This document shows positions 56,125 to 64,000 of a DNA stretch of 64,000 nucleotides, piece after piece; positions within the stretch are counted from its first letter, which is position 1; the number at the start of each line of letters is the position of its first letter. The notes under the pieces are model-generated. The model ran no database searches. It was given only the letters and a program-made list of their open reading frames with translations, and was not told where the DNA came from. A program made the position numbers and the translations under genes. Source of the DNA: Erwinia sp. 198 (GTDB lineage: Bacteria; Pseudomonadota; Gammaproteobacteria; Enterobacterales; Enterobacteriaceae). The stretch spans positions 9,985 to 73,984 of the forward strand of contig NZ_RHUM01000003.1 of NCBI RefSeq assembly GCF_003937915.1. Reading direction: 5' to 3'.

Positions 56125-56907
56125 CTAAAGCGCTTTATAGCGCGCTGCCGCTTCCGCCTGTCTGATATCCGCAAGCAGAGCCTGACGAGCAGCATCAAGG
56201 GCATCCCAGCGTGCCGCATCATGTAAAGGCGGAATGGTCACGCGTTCCCGGCGGTCAAAGCCAACCAGCGCGGCATCGACCAGCTCGCCCACTTCCATCA
56301 TTTGGGGCAAGGTGCGGGTATCAATGCCTGTCCGCTGCCAGATTTCCGTATAGGTTCCGGCAGGAAGCACCGCCTGCACGTAAATGCCTTTGGAAGAGAG
56401 CTCGTGCTCCATCCCCTGCGATAAAAAGAGAACAAAGGCTTTGGTCGCGCCATAGACCGACATGCCAAATTCAGGGGCCAGGCCGACAACGGAGCCGATG
56501 TTGACGATCGCGCCGTCACCAGCTTCGACAAAGCGTGCCGCCGCCGCCCTCGCCAGTCGCGTCAGCGCCGTTATGTTAAGCGCTATAAGCTGCTCGATCG
56601 CATCAGGCTCCTGACCGATAAAGTTACCCGACTGGCCGACTCCCGCGTTGTTGATAAGAATACCAATCCGCGCATCATCACGCAGACGAGCTTCGACGGC
56701 CGTTAAATCTTCCGCCTGAGTTAGGTCAGCAGGCAGAACGTCGACGGAAATCCCCCTTTCGTGCCGCAAACGTTCTGCAAGGCTCTCCAGTTTTATCCTG
56801 TCGCGAGCGACCAGCACAAGGTTGTGGCCCCGTGAGGCGAATCGTTCCGCGTATACAGCGCCAATCCCTGTAGAAGCGCCGGTAATAAGAACTGTCGATT
56901 GAGTCAT
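56125..56907 (-). CDS. Short-chain dehydrogenase/reductase
   Basis: The protein has 260 aa. The NAD(P)-binding motif TGASTGIG (9-16), INNAGVG, and the catalytic IGSVVGLAPEFGMSVYGATKAF (Ser-Tyr-x3-Lys) are all intact. An Arg after the second strand (LVARDR) suggests NADP preference. The substrate is unknown. It is divergent from a TetR gene whose operator-like dyad lies between them. Confidence 0.93.
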   Translation of the reverse strand: MTQSTVLITGASTGIGAVYAERFASRGHNLVLVARDRIKLESLAERLRHERGISVDVLPADLTQAEDLTAVEARLRDDARIGILINNAGVGQSGNFIGQEPDAIEQLIALNITALTRLARAAAARFVEAGDGAIVNIGSVVGLAPEFGMSVYGATKAFVLFLSQGMEHELSSKGIYVQAVLPAGTYTEIWQRTGIDTRTLPQMMEVGELVDAALVGFDRRERVTIPPLHDAARWDALDAARQALLADIRQAEAAARYKAL

Positions 56908-57070
56908 AATTATTCTTCTCTGTTAAAAAATAAATGAGAGCGGCACCTGGCGATACAGACAGCATCGGGGCGCGGGCAAGGTTATGCGTTAACGGCGCCA
57001 TCAAGGCCGTAAGGGGGAAACAAGTGCTGGCGCTTCCCCTGCCAATAAACGTCCGATGACGCAAATTAAT

Positions 57071-57120
57071 GATGGTGATCGTAATCTAAAAAGTCAATGG
57101 GTTTGATTACGATCATCATC
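57071..57120. promoter_or_regulatory. Large inverted repeat, probable TetR operator
   Basis: Arms 57071-57086 and 57105-57120 are 16 bases each with one mismatch. The inner ten, GATCGTAATC and GATTACGATC, are perfect. The right arm covers the -35 box TTGATT (57103-57108) of a promoter with -10 TATACT (57125-57130, 16-bp spacer) driving the TetR gene. Confidence 0.75.
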
Positions 57121-57164
57121 AATGTATACTGAGTGTGGAAATAACAGGTGGAAAGGGTAGACCG

Positions 57165-57725
57165 ATGAAGGTGTCGAAAGAGCAGGTTCGTGAAAACCGC
57201 AGGCGCATTGTCGAAACGGCTTCGGAGCTGTTTCGCGAGCGGGGCTACGACGGTGTGGGCGTGGCGGAGCTGATGTCAGCCGCCGGTTTAACCCACGGTG
57301 GGTTCTACAAGCACTTTGGTTCCAAAGCTGATTTGATGGCAGAGGCGCTGGGCTGCGGTTTTGCGCGCTCCGCCGAGAATGCTTCAGGTGCCGGTAGGGA
57401 ACAATTTGTTGAACACTACCTGTCAAGGCAGCATCGGGATACGATGGGAAAAGGGTGTGTGATTTCGGCGCTGGCGGCCGATACGGCGCGTCAGCCTGAA
57501 TCAATCAAGACAGTATTTGCGGCGGGTATTGAAAACCATTTGGCCCGTTTAGCTCATAAAGAGCAGGCAAGCGCCGAAACGCGTGCCGACCTGCTTGCTA
57601 CCCTTGCACAGCTTGTCGGCGCACTGGTGCTGTCACGTGCCTGTCCTGATGATTCTGCCCTGGCCGATGAGATTCTGGCTGTTTGCCGCTCGCGTATTCT
57701 TGCTCGGGAAGACGAGGCGAAATAA
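57165..57725 (+). CDS. TetR-family regulator
   Basis: The protein has 186 aa from the ATG at 57165 (AAGGG upstream; the frame opens at 57135). The HTH reads RRRIVETASELFRERGYDGVGVAELMSAAGLTHGGFYKHFGSKADLM, the AcrR/NemR-like subgroup (THGGFYKHF). The C-terminal domain contains MGKGCVISALAAD. It probably represses itself and the divergent SDR through the dyad between them. Confidence 0.92.
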   Translation: MKVSKEQVRENRRRIVETASELFRERGYDGVGVAELMSAAGLTHGGFYKHFGSKADLMAEALGCGFARSAENASGAGREQFVEHYLSRQHRDTMGKGCVISALAADTARQPESIKTVFAAGIENHLARLAHKEQASAETRADLLATLAQLVGALVLSRACPDDSALADEILAVCRSRILAREDEAK

Positions 57726-57737
57726 TTTTCCGATTTA

Positions 57738-57765
57738 AAAAAGCCCGCTTTTACAGCGGGCTTTG
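57738..57765. terminator. Bidirectional terminator
   Basis: A5-GCCCGCT-N5-AGCGGGC-T3 between converging TetR and protease-nuclease genes. Confidence 0.8.
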
Positions 57766-57789
57766 TGCCTTGCGGCAAGCCGCCATCAG

Positions 57790-59583
57790 CTACAGGAGAT
57801 CCTGCCAGGTCATAATCAGCTTTGCCGGCAAGGGTTCCGCCAGCAGCGCGGCGTCCGGCTGCCAGCTGTCCCAGGCACGGAAAGCGCTGAAATCAAGCCC
57901 GGTCAGGGTTTCCAGCGCGCTGACGGCAACGCGGTATTCATCCACATTGGGCACCGCTTCCGGCTGCGCCTGCGGCAATACGCGGCGCGGTTCGTCCAGC
58001 AATTTATCCTGGCTCACCAGCAGTGCCGTAGCCTGCGGCTTGCCCTGCGGTCCGATGCGCAAAACGACCTTCCAGAACATCAGCGGCACCGCTACATCCG
58101 CATATTGCCTGCTCTGATCGTTAAGCACCGGCCCGGTCAGCACGCTGATCCGCTGCTTTGACTGCAGGACGCCAGACTCAAGGATGTAGCGCTCAACGCC
58201 CTGCCAGTACTGCAAACTCTGATTAAAGCGGAAATGCTGCGGTGAGCAGTTGGTAAAGTGAAAAGTATCTTTATTGGCGCGAACCGCTTCGGCCGCGCTG
58301 CCCCAGGTGGGATCGCTGCGGCGGGTCAGATGACCCCGATCGAACCAGCGGCTGAACTCGCTGTAAAACGCCTGACCGGTGACGAAACGGCTGTCGATAC
58401 GGCTGTCTTCATACCAGCGGTCGCCCTCCGGCAGCAGCGAAGGCTGTCCACTGTCGCGATCGATATTGATATAGCTCGCGCCATCAATGTTGGTGGCGGT
58501 AAAAAAGGCCAGCCGCCGCTCGCCGCTCATCAGCAGAGAAAAATGCTGATAGTCGAGCCTGGCCTCTGCGCCTTTGCTGCCGTCGCGCAATGGGGCGACT
58601 TCCGCCGCGCGCGGAGCGATAATCTCCGCCATATCAATATGCGTACCGGCAAGAAAGTCGGCCTGATAACCATCACGATTACCATAATTGCTCTCCGGCG
58701 CGGCGGCGCTGGCGACGGGACGCAGCGGCGTGGCGTCCGAAGTTAACGCCTGCATCAGCTGTGCCTGCATATCGGCGGACAGCTGCGGCAGCTCGCCTTT
58801 CAGCCAGTCGGTTAAGGCGCTGAGGCGTATGCCTTCATTAACCCATTTTTCGCCGTCCTCAACGGCACCGTGGTGTAGCGCCACCAGCTGCCAGCCGTCG
58901 TTGAAAACGGGCGCGCCGGACGATCCGCCCTCGCTGTCGGCTTCGTAATGCAGAAACTGCTCGTGCCGCGCCAGCAGCGCATTATTACGCAGCGTGAGCT
59001 GCTGTGGCGCGCCGCCCGGATGGTGGATAAGGTTCAGGCTGATGCCCAGCGCATGTTTATCGTTGCGATCGTTAAGCGCCAGCGGCAACGGCGTCTCCCC
59101 GCTGCCGCTAAGGGCTTCGCCCAGCGCAATCAGCGTGCAGTCAAACGCCTCTGTTGGACTGGTCAGCCAGAAACGCTCTGCATCCAGCGTGTAAAGCCGC
59201 CCGTCGCTAATTTCGCCGGTCTCGCTCTGACGGAAGCCGAACTGTACCGTCACCGTGCCTGAAGCAGGCGGTTCAGGCAGCACGTGATGGTTGGTGATAA
59301 ACAGGCCGCCGTGGGTCAGAAAGCCGCTGCCCTCAGGAATGCCGTCTTTGCGGATCAGCCCTACCGCCCGCGCCGAACTCAGGCCCTGCTGCAAAAAAGA
59401 AACCGGCAGCAGATCGCACTCGCCAATAATCAGGCTCTGCCGGGTTCGCTGCTGAAAAGCATAGCGCTGCGCGCGTCGCCGATCCGGCTCGGCCTGCTCA
59501 CCCTGCGCCAGGGCCGCGCGGGTTTGTTCTCGTTGCTCTGCGGTCAGCGCCAGTCTTGCAGCAATCAGCTCGTTAATTTTCAT
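57790..59583 (-). CDS. Trypsin-like serine protease fused to DNA/RNA non-specific endonuclease
   Basis: The protein has 597 aa from the ATG at 59583 (GGAG upstream). The N-terminal half is a chymotrypsin/trypsin-like protease: GSGFLTHGGLFITNHHVL (His), AFDCTLIAL (Asp) and SEGGSSGAPVF (Ser). The C-terminal half is a beta-beta-alpha-metal NucA-type nuclease: YSEFSRWFDRGHLTRRSDPTWG with the DRGHL catalytic His, and NCSPQHFRFNQ with the metal Asn. It has no signal peptide, so it is cytoplasmic. Such protease-nuclease fusions suggest abortive defence or a toxin; the function is inferred. Confidence 0.88.
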   Translation of the reverse strand: MKINELIAARLALTAEQREQTRAALAQGEQAEPDRRRAQRYAFQQRTRQSLIIGECDLLPVSFLQQGLSSARAVGLIRKDGIPEGSGFLTHGGLFITNHHVLPEPPASGTVTVQFGFRQSETGEISDGRLYTLDAERFWLTSPTEAFDCTLIALGEALSGSGETPLPLALNDRNDKHALGISLNLIHHPGGAPQQLTLRNNALLARHEQFLHYEADSEGGSSGAPVFNDGWQLVALHHGAVEDGEKWVNEGIRLSALTDWLKGELPQLSADMQAQLMQALTSDATPLRPVASAAAPESNYGNRDGYQADFLAGTHIDMAEIIAPRAAEVAPLRDGSKGAEARLDYQHFSLLMSGERRLAFFTATNIDGASYINIDRDSGQPSLLPEGDRWYEDSRIDSRFVTGQAFYSEFSRWFDRGHLTRRSDPTWGSAAEAVRANKDTFHFTNCSPQHFRFNQSLQYWQGVERYILESGVLQSKQRISVLTGPVLNDQSRQYADVAVPLMFWKVVLRIGPQGKPQATALLVSQDKLLDEPRRVLPQAQPEAVPNVDEYRVAVSALETLTGLDFSAFRAWDSWQPDAALLAEPLPAKLIMTWQDLL

Positions 59584-59655
59584 TCGCCTCTCCATGCCAG
59601 GGATATGTGCCTTTTAACCATAGCTGCTGCCTGTGACGGAACAAGCGCTACGCTG

Positions 59656-60852
59656 TTACGCCCTCGTCATGCCGTTCCGGCTGCTGCGATATTTTATCGG
59701 CGTCATGGCCAGGTTTTGCCGTGAAACGGTGCAAAAATATTGCGGCGTGCTGTAACCGCACAGACGGCTGATTTCGGCCACCGGCAGCGAGGTGGTTTCC
59801 AGCAGCTCCTTCGCTCTGGCAAATTTCTCATCCTGGATCACCTTATGGATCGTGGTGCCCAGCTCGGTCATAAATTTTTTATCCAGATTGGAACGAGAGG
59901 TGCCGACCGCTTCCAGAACTTGTTCAACGGTGGCGCCCCGGCAGGCGTTTTTACGGATAAACCCCATCGCCTTCACCACCATAGCGTCGATAATCGATCG
60001 GTAATCGGTAGACTGCCGGGCAATCACGCTTTCCGGGGCAACTATCACCGGTTCACTACTTACGCGACGGCCTGAAAGCAAATTGTCCAGCAGCCTGGCC
60101 GCTTCGAACCCCATCCTGCGTGTGCCCTGTACTACCGAAGAGAGCGAAATTCGCGACAGGTAACGAGTTAATTCTTCATTATCAATGCCGATCACGCACA
60201 GGCTTTCCGGCACCGCAATGCCAATATGCTCACAGGTTTGCAGGATGTGCCTGGCACGGGCATCCGTGACGGCGACGATGCCGGTATGGGCGGGCAGCGA
60301 ATGCAGCCACTCGGCCAGCTTTTGCTGGGCCGTTTCCCAGGTGTTGCTGTCCGTGACCATGCCTTCATAAAGCATGCCGGGAAAAGCCATATCGCAGGTC
60401 AAACGCCGGAACGCCGCAGCCCGCTCCTGCGCCCAGCGTTTTCCTGCCTCGGCGGGCAGGCCGAAAAAAGCGAAGCGCTCAATGCCTTTCTCGGTGAGAT
60501 GATGCAAAGCCGCAGCCACCAGCGCCTCGTTGTCCGTGGCAACATAGCTGACGCCGGGATAGTCTTCCCGATTAGTGTAGGAGCCGCCCACGCCTACAAC
60601 AGGCATGGCGATCTGACTAAGCTGCTCGGCCAGCTGCGCGTCGTCGAAGTCCGCAATGATGCCGCTGCCGGAAAGAATGTTCTCGTTCAGGTGATGAACG
60701 CTGAAATCTTCTTCTATGTAGATATCCCAGTCGCACTGCGAGGCGTAAAAATACTCGCCTATCCCCTCAATAATCTGGCGGTCATACGCTTTGTTAGCGT
60801 TGAACAGCAGCGAAATTCTGGCGTGCCTGGCGGGAGCCTCATTTTTCTTCAT
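59656..60852 (-). CDS. xylR: Xylose operon regulator XylR
   Basis: The protein has 398 aa. The N-terminal sugar-binding domain is LacI/periplasmic-like (ISLLFNANKAYDRQIIEGIGEYF, TDNEALVAAALHHL). The C-terminal AraC HTH reads LLETTSLPVAEISRLCGYSTPQYFCTVSRQNLAMTPIKYR. It activates xyl genes with D-xylose. It lies directly downstream of xylB, separated by 217 bases with a terminator, unlike Escherichia where it follows xylFGH. Confidence 0.96.
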   Translation of the reverse strand: MKKNEAPARHARISLLFNANKAYDRQIIEGIGEYFYASQCDWDIYIEEDFSVHHLNENILSGSGIIADFDDAQLAEQLSQIAMPVVGVGGSYTNREDYPGVSYVATDNEALVAAALHHLTEKGIERFAFFGLPAEAGKRWAQERAAAFRRLTCDMAFPGMLYEGMVTDSNTWETAQQKLAEWLHSLPAHTGIVAVTDARARHILQTCEHIGIAVPESLCVIGIDNEELTRYLSRISLSSVVQGTRRMGFEAARLLDNLLSGRRVSSEPVIVAPESVIARQSTDYRSIIDAMVVKAMGFIRKNACRGATVEQVLEAVGTSRSNLDKKFMTELGTTIHKVIQDEKFARAKELLETTSLPVAEISRLCGYSTPQYFCTVSRQNLAMTPIKYRSSRNGMTRA

Positions 60853-60951
60853 ATTCTGACCCTGAAACTAAAGCGACCGCTTCAATATGAAGAGTTTTTT
60901 TGTAAAGACAAGGGATTGGGGCGAGCAACCGTCAGGCCTGCTGGGGCGATC

Positions 60952-60996
60952 AAAAAAATGCGGCGCGGCTTCCTCCCGTTACCGCGAAGAAGCCGC
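60952..60996 (-). terminator. Terminator-like hairpin between xylB and xylR
   Basis: On the - strand: GCGGCTTC...GAAGCCGC (8-bp stem, 16-base loop), then T7 after five bases. A second dyad, GCTTGTCGACAAGC, lies at about 61045-61058. Confidence 0.6.
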
Positions 60997-61069
60997 TGAC
61001 TACCGCTTAACGCAAAGCGGTGGCGTTGCTGCCAAAACGGCAGGCTTGTCGACAAGCTGTGCCTGCCCC

Positions 61070-62521
61070 TTAAAGCGAGGCGGTTTGTTGATAAAGCGCG
61101 CTGAACAGCCTTTGTCGCTGGCGGTAGAAATCATGGCGATCGGCACGGGCCGTATAGCGGGACTCCAGCGGCAGTACCGGCAACAGCTCCGCCGGTGAAA
61201 CGCCCGGATGACAGCTCATGCGGGCAAGCCTGGCAGCACCCAGCGCCGGGCCGACATCGCCGCCCGTGCGGTATTCCATGGTTACGCCGGAGATATCAGC
61301 CAGCAGCTGCCGCCAGAAGGCGCTGCGCGCCCCGCCGCCAATCAGCGTGACGGCCGCCGGCCTGACGCCCGTCGCCTGTAGCGCGGCCATTCCTTCCGCC
61401 AGCCCCAGACTGACGCCTTCCAGCACCGCCATCGCCAGATCTTCCGGGCCGTGCTGATGGGTGAACCCCCAGAACACGCCGGTCGCGTCAGGATTATTAT
61501 GCGGCGTGCGCTCACCGGACAGATAAGGCAGAAAACAGGGCGATTTATCTCCCGGCTTCGCTTTTTCGGCCAGCGCCAGTAGCGCCGCTACCGAAGGCTG
61601 CCCGGTCAGCCGCGCCGCCCAGTCCAGACAGGAAGCGGCGCTGAGCATCACCGACATCAGGTGCCAGGTATCGGGCAACGCATGGCAGAAGCTGTGCACC
61701 GCCAGGTCCGGGTTGCTGAGAAAGCGCTCGCTGACCGCAAAACAGACGCCGGAAGTGCCCAGCGACAGCATCGCCTGGCCAGGCTGCCAGATCCCGGCGC
61801 CAATCGCACCGGCGGCGTTATCTCCCCCGCCCGCCACCACCGGCAGCTCAGAGGGCAGCGACCAGCGCTGACTCAGCTCTGCGGTTATCTGTCCCGTGAC
61901 TTCGTTGCCTTCAAATAGCGTCGGCATCTGGTCGCGCGTCAGTCCACAGGCGGCCAGCAGCTTATCGCTCCAGGCGCGCTTGCCGACATCCAGCCACATC
62001 GTGCCCGCCGCGTCGGACATATCGCTGGCGAAATCGCCGGTCATCCGCCAGCGTAGATAATCCTTCGGCAGCAGAACATGCGCTATCTGATTAAAGATCG
62101 CCGGCTCATGCTCTTTTACCCACAGCAGCTTTGGCGCGGTGAAGCCCGGCATCATCAGATTGCCGGTGATCTTTCGCGCATCCGGTACGCTTGCCTCCAG
62201 CTGCTGGCAGGCCCGCGCGCTGCGGCCGTCGTTCCACAAAATAGCGGGCCGCAGCACCTCCTGCTGTCGTCCCATCAGCACGGCGCCGTGCATTTGCCCG
62301 GTCAGCCCGACAGCCCGAACCGCCTTCAGCGACCGCTGTGCGGCCAGCGCCAGCATCACCCGATCGGTGGCCTGCCACCATGCCTGCGGATCCTGCTCCG
62401 ACCACAAAGGATGAGGCCGTGAGACGGTCAGCTTCTCCGTGTGGCTGGCCAGTACCGCGTTGTTTTCGTCCAGCAATACGGCTTTTACGCCGGACGTACC
62501 CAGATCGATTCCTATATACAT
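61070..62521 (-). CDS. xylB: Xylulokinase XylB
   Basis: The protein has 483 aa, the same size as Escherichia XylB. It is an FGGY-family kinase: N-terminal MYIGIDLGTSGVKAVLLDE phosphate-binding motif, GQMHGAVL, and a C-terminal ATP-binding GGGARSAFWRQLLADI. It phosphorylates D-xylulose to enter the pentose phosphate pathway. It starts 33 bases after xylA on the same strand. Confidence 0.97.
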   Translation of the reverse strand: MYIGIDLGTSGVKAVLLDENNAVLASHTEKLTVSRPHPLWSEQDPQAWWQATDRVMLALAAQRSLKAVRAVGLTGQMHGAVLMGRQQEVLRPAILWNDGRSARACQQLEASVPDARKITGNLMMPGFTAPKLLWVKEHEPAIFNQIAHVLLPKDYLRWRMTGDFASDMSDAAGTMWLDVGKRAWSDKLLAACGLTRDQMPTLFEGNEVTGQITAELSQRWSLPSELPVVAGGGDNAAGAIGAGIWQPGQAMLSLGTSGVCFAVSERFLSNPDLAVHSFCHALPDTWHLMSVMLSAASCLDWAARLTGQPSVAALLALAEKAKPGDKSPCFLPYLSGERTPHNNPDATGVFWGFTHQHGPEDLAMAVLEGVSLGLAEGMAALQATGVRPAAVTLIGGGARSAFWRQLLADISGVTMEYRTGGDVGPALGAARLARMSCHPGVSPAELLPVLPLESRYTARADRHDFYRQRQRLFSALYQQTASL

Positions 62522-62554
62522 GCGTCGCTTCCTCTGGCGTGAGGCTAAAAGACA

Positions 62555-63874
62555 CTAGCGGTAGAGCGCCTGGTTGACAATATTTTCCAGCCGCTCCTGA
62601 TGGCCGCTATGGTGCTCCGGAAAGAACGCTGATTTTTCCGTATAGCGCGCCAGCTCCTGCAAAGAGTATTTCCCGGCAAGAATGTCCTGGCCCAGCGGGC
62701 CCTTCCAGCCCGCGTAGCGTGCTTCGCGAGCCTGTTCAAGCCGTCCTTCTTCGATCAGACGAGCGGCAATCCGCAGGCCCTGTGCCATCACATCCATCCC
62801 GCCAATATGGCCGTAGAACAGATCGTAAGGATCGGTGCTCTGACGACGAACTTTGGCATCGAAGTTCAGCCCGCCCGTGGTGAAGCCGCCCGCTTTCAGG
62901 ATCTCATACATAATCAGCGCGTTTTCCTCCACGCTGTTCGGGAACTGATCGGTATCCCAGCCCAGCTGCAAATCACCCCGATTGGCATCCACAGAGCCAA
63001 AAATGCCCAGCGCTGCCGCCGTGGCAATTTCATGCTGGAAGGAGTGCCCGGCCAGCGTCGCGTGGTTAGCCTCTACGTTGACCTTAATTTCGTTTTCCAG
63101 CCCGAACTCCTTCAGGAAGCCATAAACGGTTGCCACATCATAATCATACTGGTGTTTGGTCGGCTCCTGCGGCTTTGGCTCGATGAGCAAGGTGCCGGTA
63201 AAACCGATGCGATGCTTGTTCTCCACCACCATCTGCATAAACCGGCCAATCTGCGCTCGTTCCTGTTTAAGATCGGTATTTAACAGGGTTTCATACCCTT
63301 CACGACCGCCCCACAACACATAATTTTCACCGCCCAGCTTTTGCGTGGCGGCCATTGCCGCATTAACCTGCAAAGCGGCCCAGGCAAAGATTTCCGGGTC
63401 CGGACTGGTCGCCGCGCCCGCACCGTAGCGTGGATGGGTAAAACAGTTCGCCGTGCCCCACAGCAATTTCACCCCGGTCTGCTGCTGTTTTTCCGCCAGG
63501 ATATCCGTCATCACCGCAAAGTTATGCAGATAGTCTTTGACGGAATGGCCCTGCGGCGCCACATCGGCATCGTGAAAGCAGTAAAACGGCACGTTGAGCT
63601 TATCGAAAAACTCAAAGGCGATGTCCGCTTTCGCTTTCGCCTGTTCCAGCTCGTCACCGCCCTTAAACCAGGGCCGATCGAAAGCGCCCGTGCCGAACAT
63701 ATCGGTGCCGGCCCAGCAGAAGGTGTGCCAGTAGCAGGCGGCAAACCGCAGGTGTTCTTTCATGGTTTTACCCAGAATGACTTCATCCGGATTATAAAAA
63801 TGAAAGGCCAAATCGTTCTGGCTGTCGCTGCCTTCATAAGCAATTTTGGTAATACGGTCGAAATAGTCTGCCAT
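62555..63874 (-). CDS. xylA: Xylose isomerase XylA
   Basis: The protein has 439 aa. The ATG at 63874 was chosen because AAGGA is eight bases upstream; the ATG at 63880 has only two. The motifs [12 protein letters not shown] (catalytic His), [16 protein letters not shown] (metal Glu) and [11 protein letters not shown] are intact. It converts D-xylose to D-xylulose. It is the first gene of xylAB. The 120 bases upstream to the window edge should hold the xylA promoter with CRP and XylR sites. Confidence 0.97.
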   Translation of the reverse strand: MADYFDRITKIAYEGSDSQNDLAFHFYNPDEVILGKTMKEHLRFAACYWHTFCWAGTDMFGTGAFDRPWFKGGDELEQAKAKADIAFEFFDKLNVPFYCFHDADVAPQGHSVKDYLHNFAVMTDILAEKQQQTGVKLLWGTANCFTHPRYGAGAATSPDPEIFAWAALQVNAAMAATQKLGGENYVLWGGREGYETLLNTDLKQERAQIGRFMQMVVENKHRIGFTGTLLIEPKPQEPTKHQYDYDVATVYGFLKEFGLENEIKVNVEANHATLAGHSFQHEIATAAALGIFGSVDANRGDLQLGWDTDQFPNSVEENALIMYEILKAGGFTTGGLNFDAKVRRQSTDPYDLFYGHIGGMDVMAQGLRIAARLIEEGRLEQAREARYAGWKGPLGQDILAGKYSLQELARYTEKSAFFPEHHSGHQERLENIVNQALYR

Positions 63875-64000
63875 GGTCATTATCCTTAAAGAGATATTCA
63901 GGAATTAGCGGGAACCCCATCACTATGCAAACAACAAAGCGCGACACTCAATTATAAAATTTCACAAAGCGGCACTGTAATATCCCAACCATGACCTTAG

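Noticed and set aside
60226..60999. Rightward 257-codon frame opposite xylR
   Set aside because: Shadow of xylR with no family motif.

Overview
The window looks like chromosome of an enterobacterial plant- or insect-associated lineage, most likely Erwiniaceae (Pantoea/Mixta/Erwinia type). The reasons are Escherichia-like synteny (fliE-R, rcsA, dsrB, yedP, yodC, yedI, yedA, vsr-dcm, yedJ, mtfA, asn tRNAs, cbl, nac), an AmsF/WceF-like exopolysaccharide depolymerase, and a HrpL-type hrp box in front of a type III chaperone/effector pair. The genus is an inference from gene content; no 16S gene is present.

Layout. (1) 1-5.2 kb: phage-derived block. A CI-like repressor faces right. An antiterminator Q, a GH24 endolysin and a holin-like protein with a huge Pro/Ala/Thr repeat (cut by the window edge) face left. 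Small orphan ORFs and non-coding sequence follow. (2) 5.2-16.7 kb: complete flagellar basal-body/export block fliE (left) and fliFGHIJK, fliLMNOPQR (right), tightly packed except for an odd hairpin-containing gap between fliP and fliQ. (3) 17.3-32.3 kb: rcsA, a FliA-dependent chemoreceptor, dsrB, a Pmp3-like protein, a two-gene glycosyl-glycerate (compatible solute) pathway, yodC, yedI, yedA, vsr, dcm, queH, yedJ, an ASCH-domain phage-like gene, mtfA and the first tRNA-Asn. At least one Rcs-controlled small RNA candidate lies upstream of yedP.

(4) 32.3-52.5 kb, between two nearly identical tRNA-Asn loci: a YecA-like protein; a TetR/FAD-lactone-oxidase/GT8 glycosyltransferase module with a double palindromic operator; an orphan phnH; a GH24 endolysin next to a signal-peptide-less GH18 chitinase that carries an internal AA10 (LPMO) domain; an AmsF-like depolymerase with a divergent LysR; a GNAT protein; a DUF3313 remnant; cbl; nac with its sigma-54 promoter and NtrC site; and a ribose-type sugar ABC transporter. 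(5) 52.5-55.9 kb, between tRNA-Asn copies 2 and 3: a PD-(D/E)XK-like protein and the HrpL-box-led chaperone/effector pair. (6) 56-64 kb: SDR/TetR pair, a trypsin-like protease fused to a DNA/RNA non-specific endonuclease, then xylR, xylB and xylA, all leftward.

The most novel-looking items are the orphan type III effector with catalytic-triad-like residues, the chitinase-LPMO fusion beside an endolysin (a possible holin/endolysin-type, T10SS-like, export route), the protease-nuclease fusion, and the TetR-controlled lactone oxidase/GT8 module. All functional statements come from reading motifs by eye; no database search was possible.
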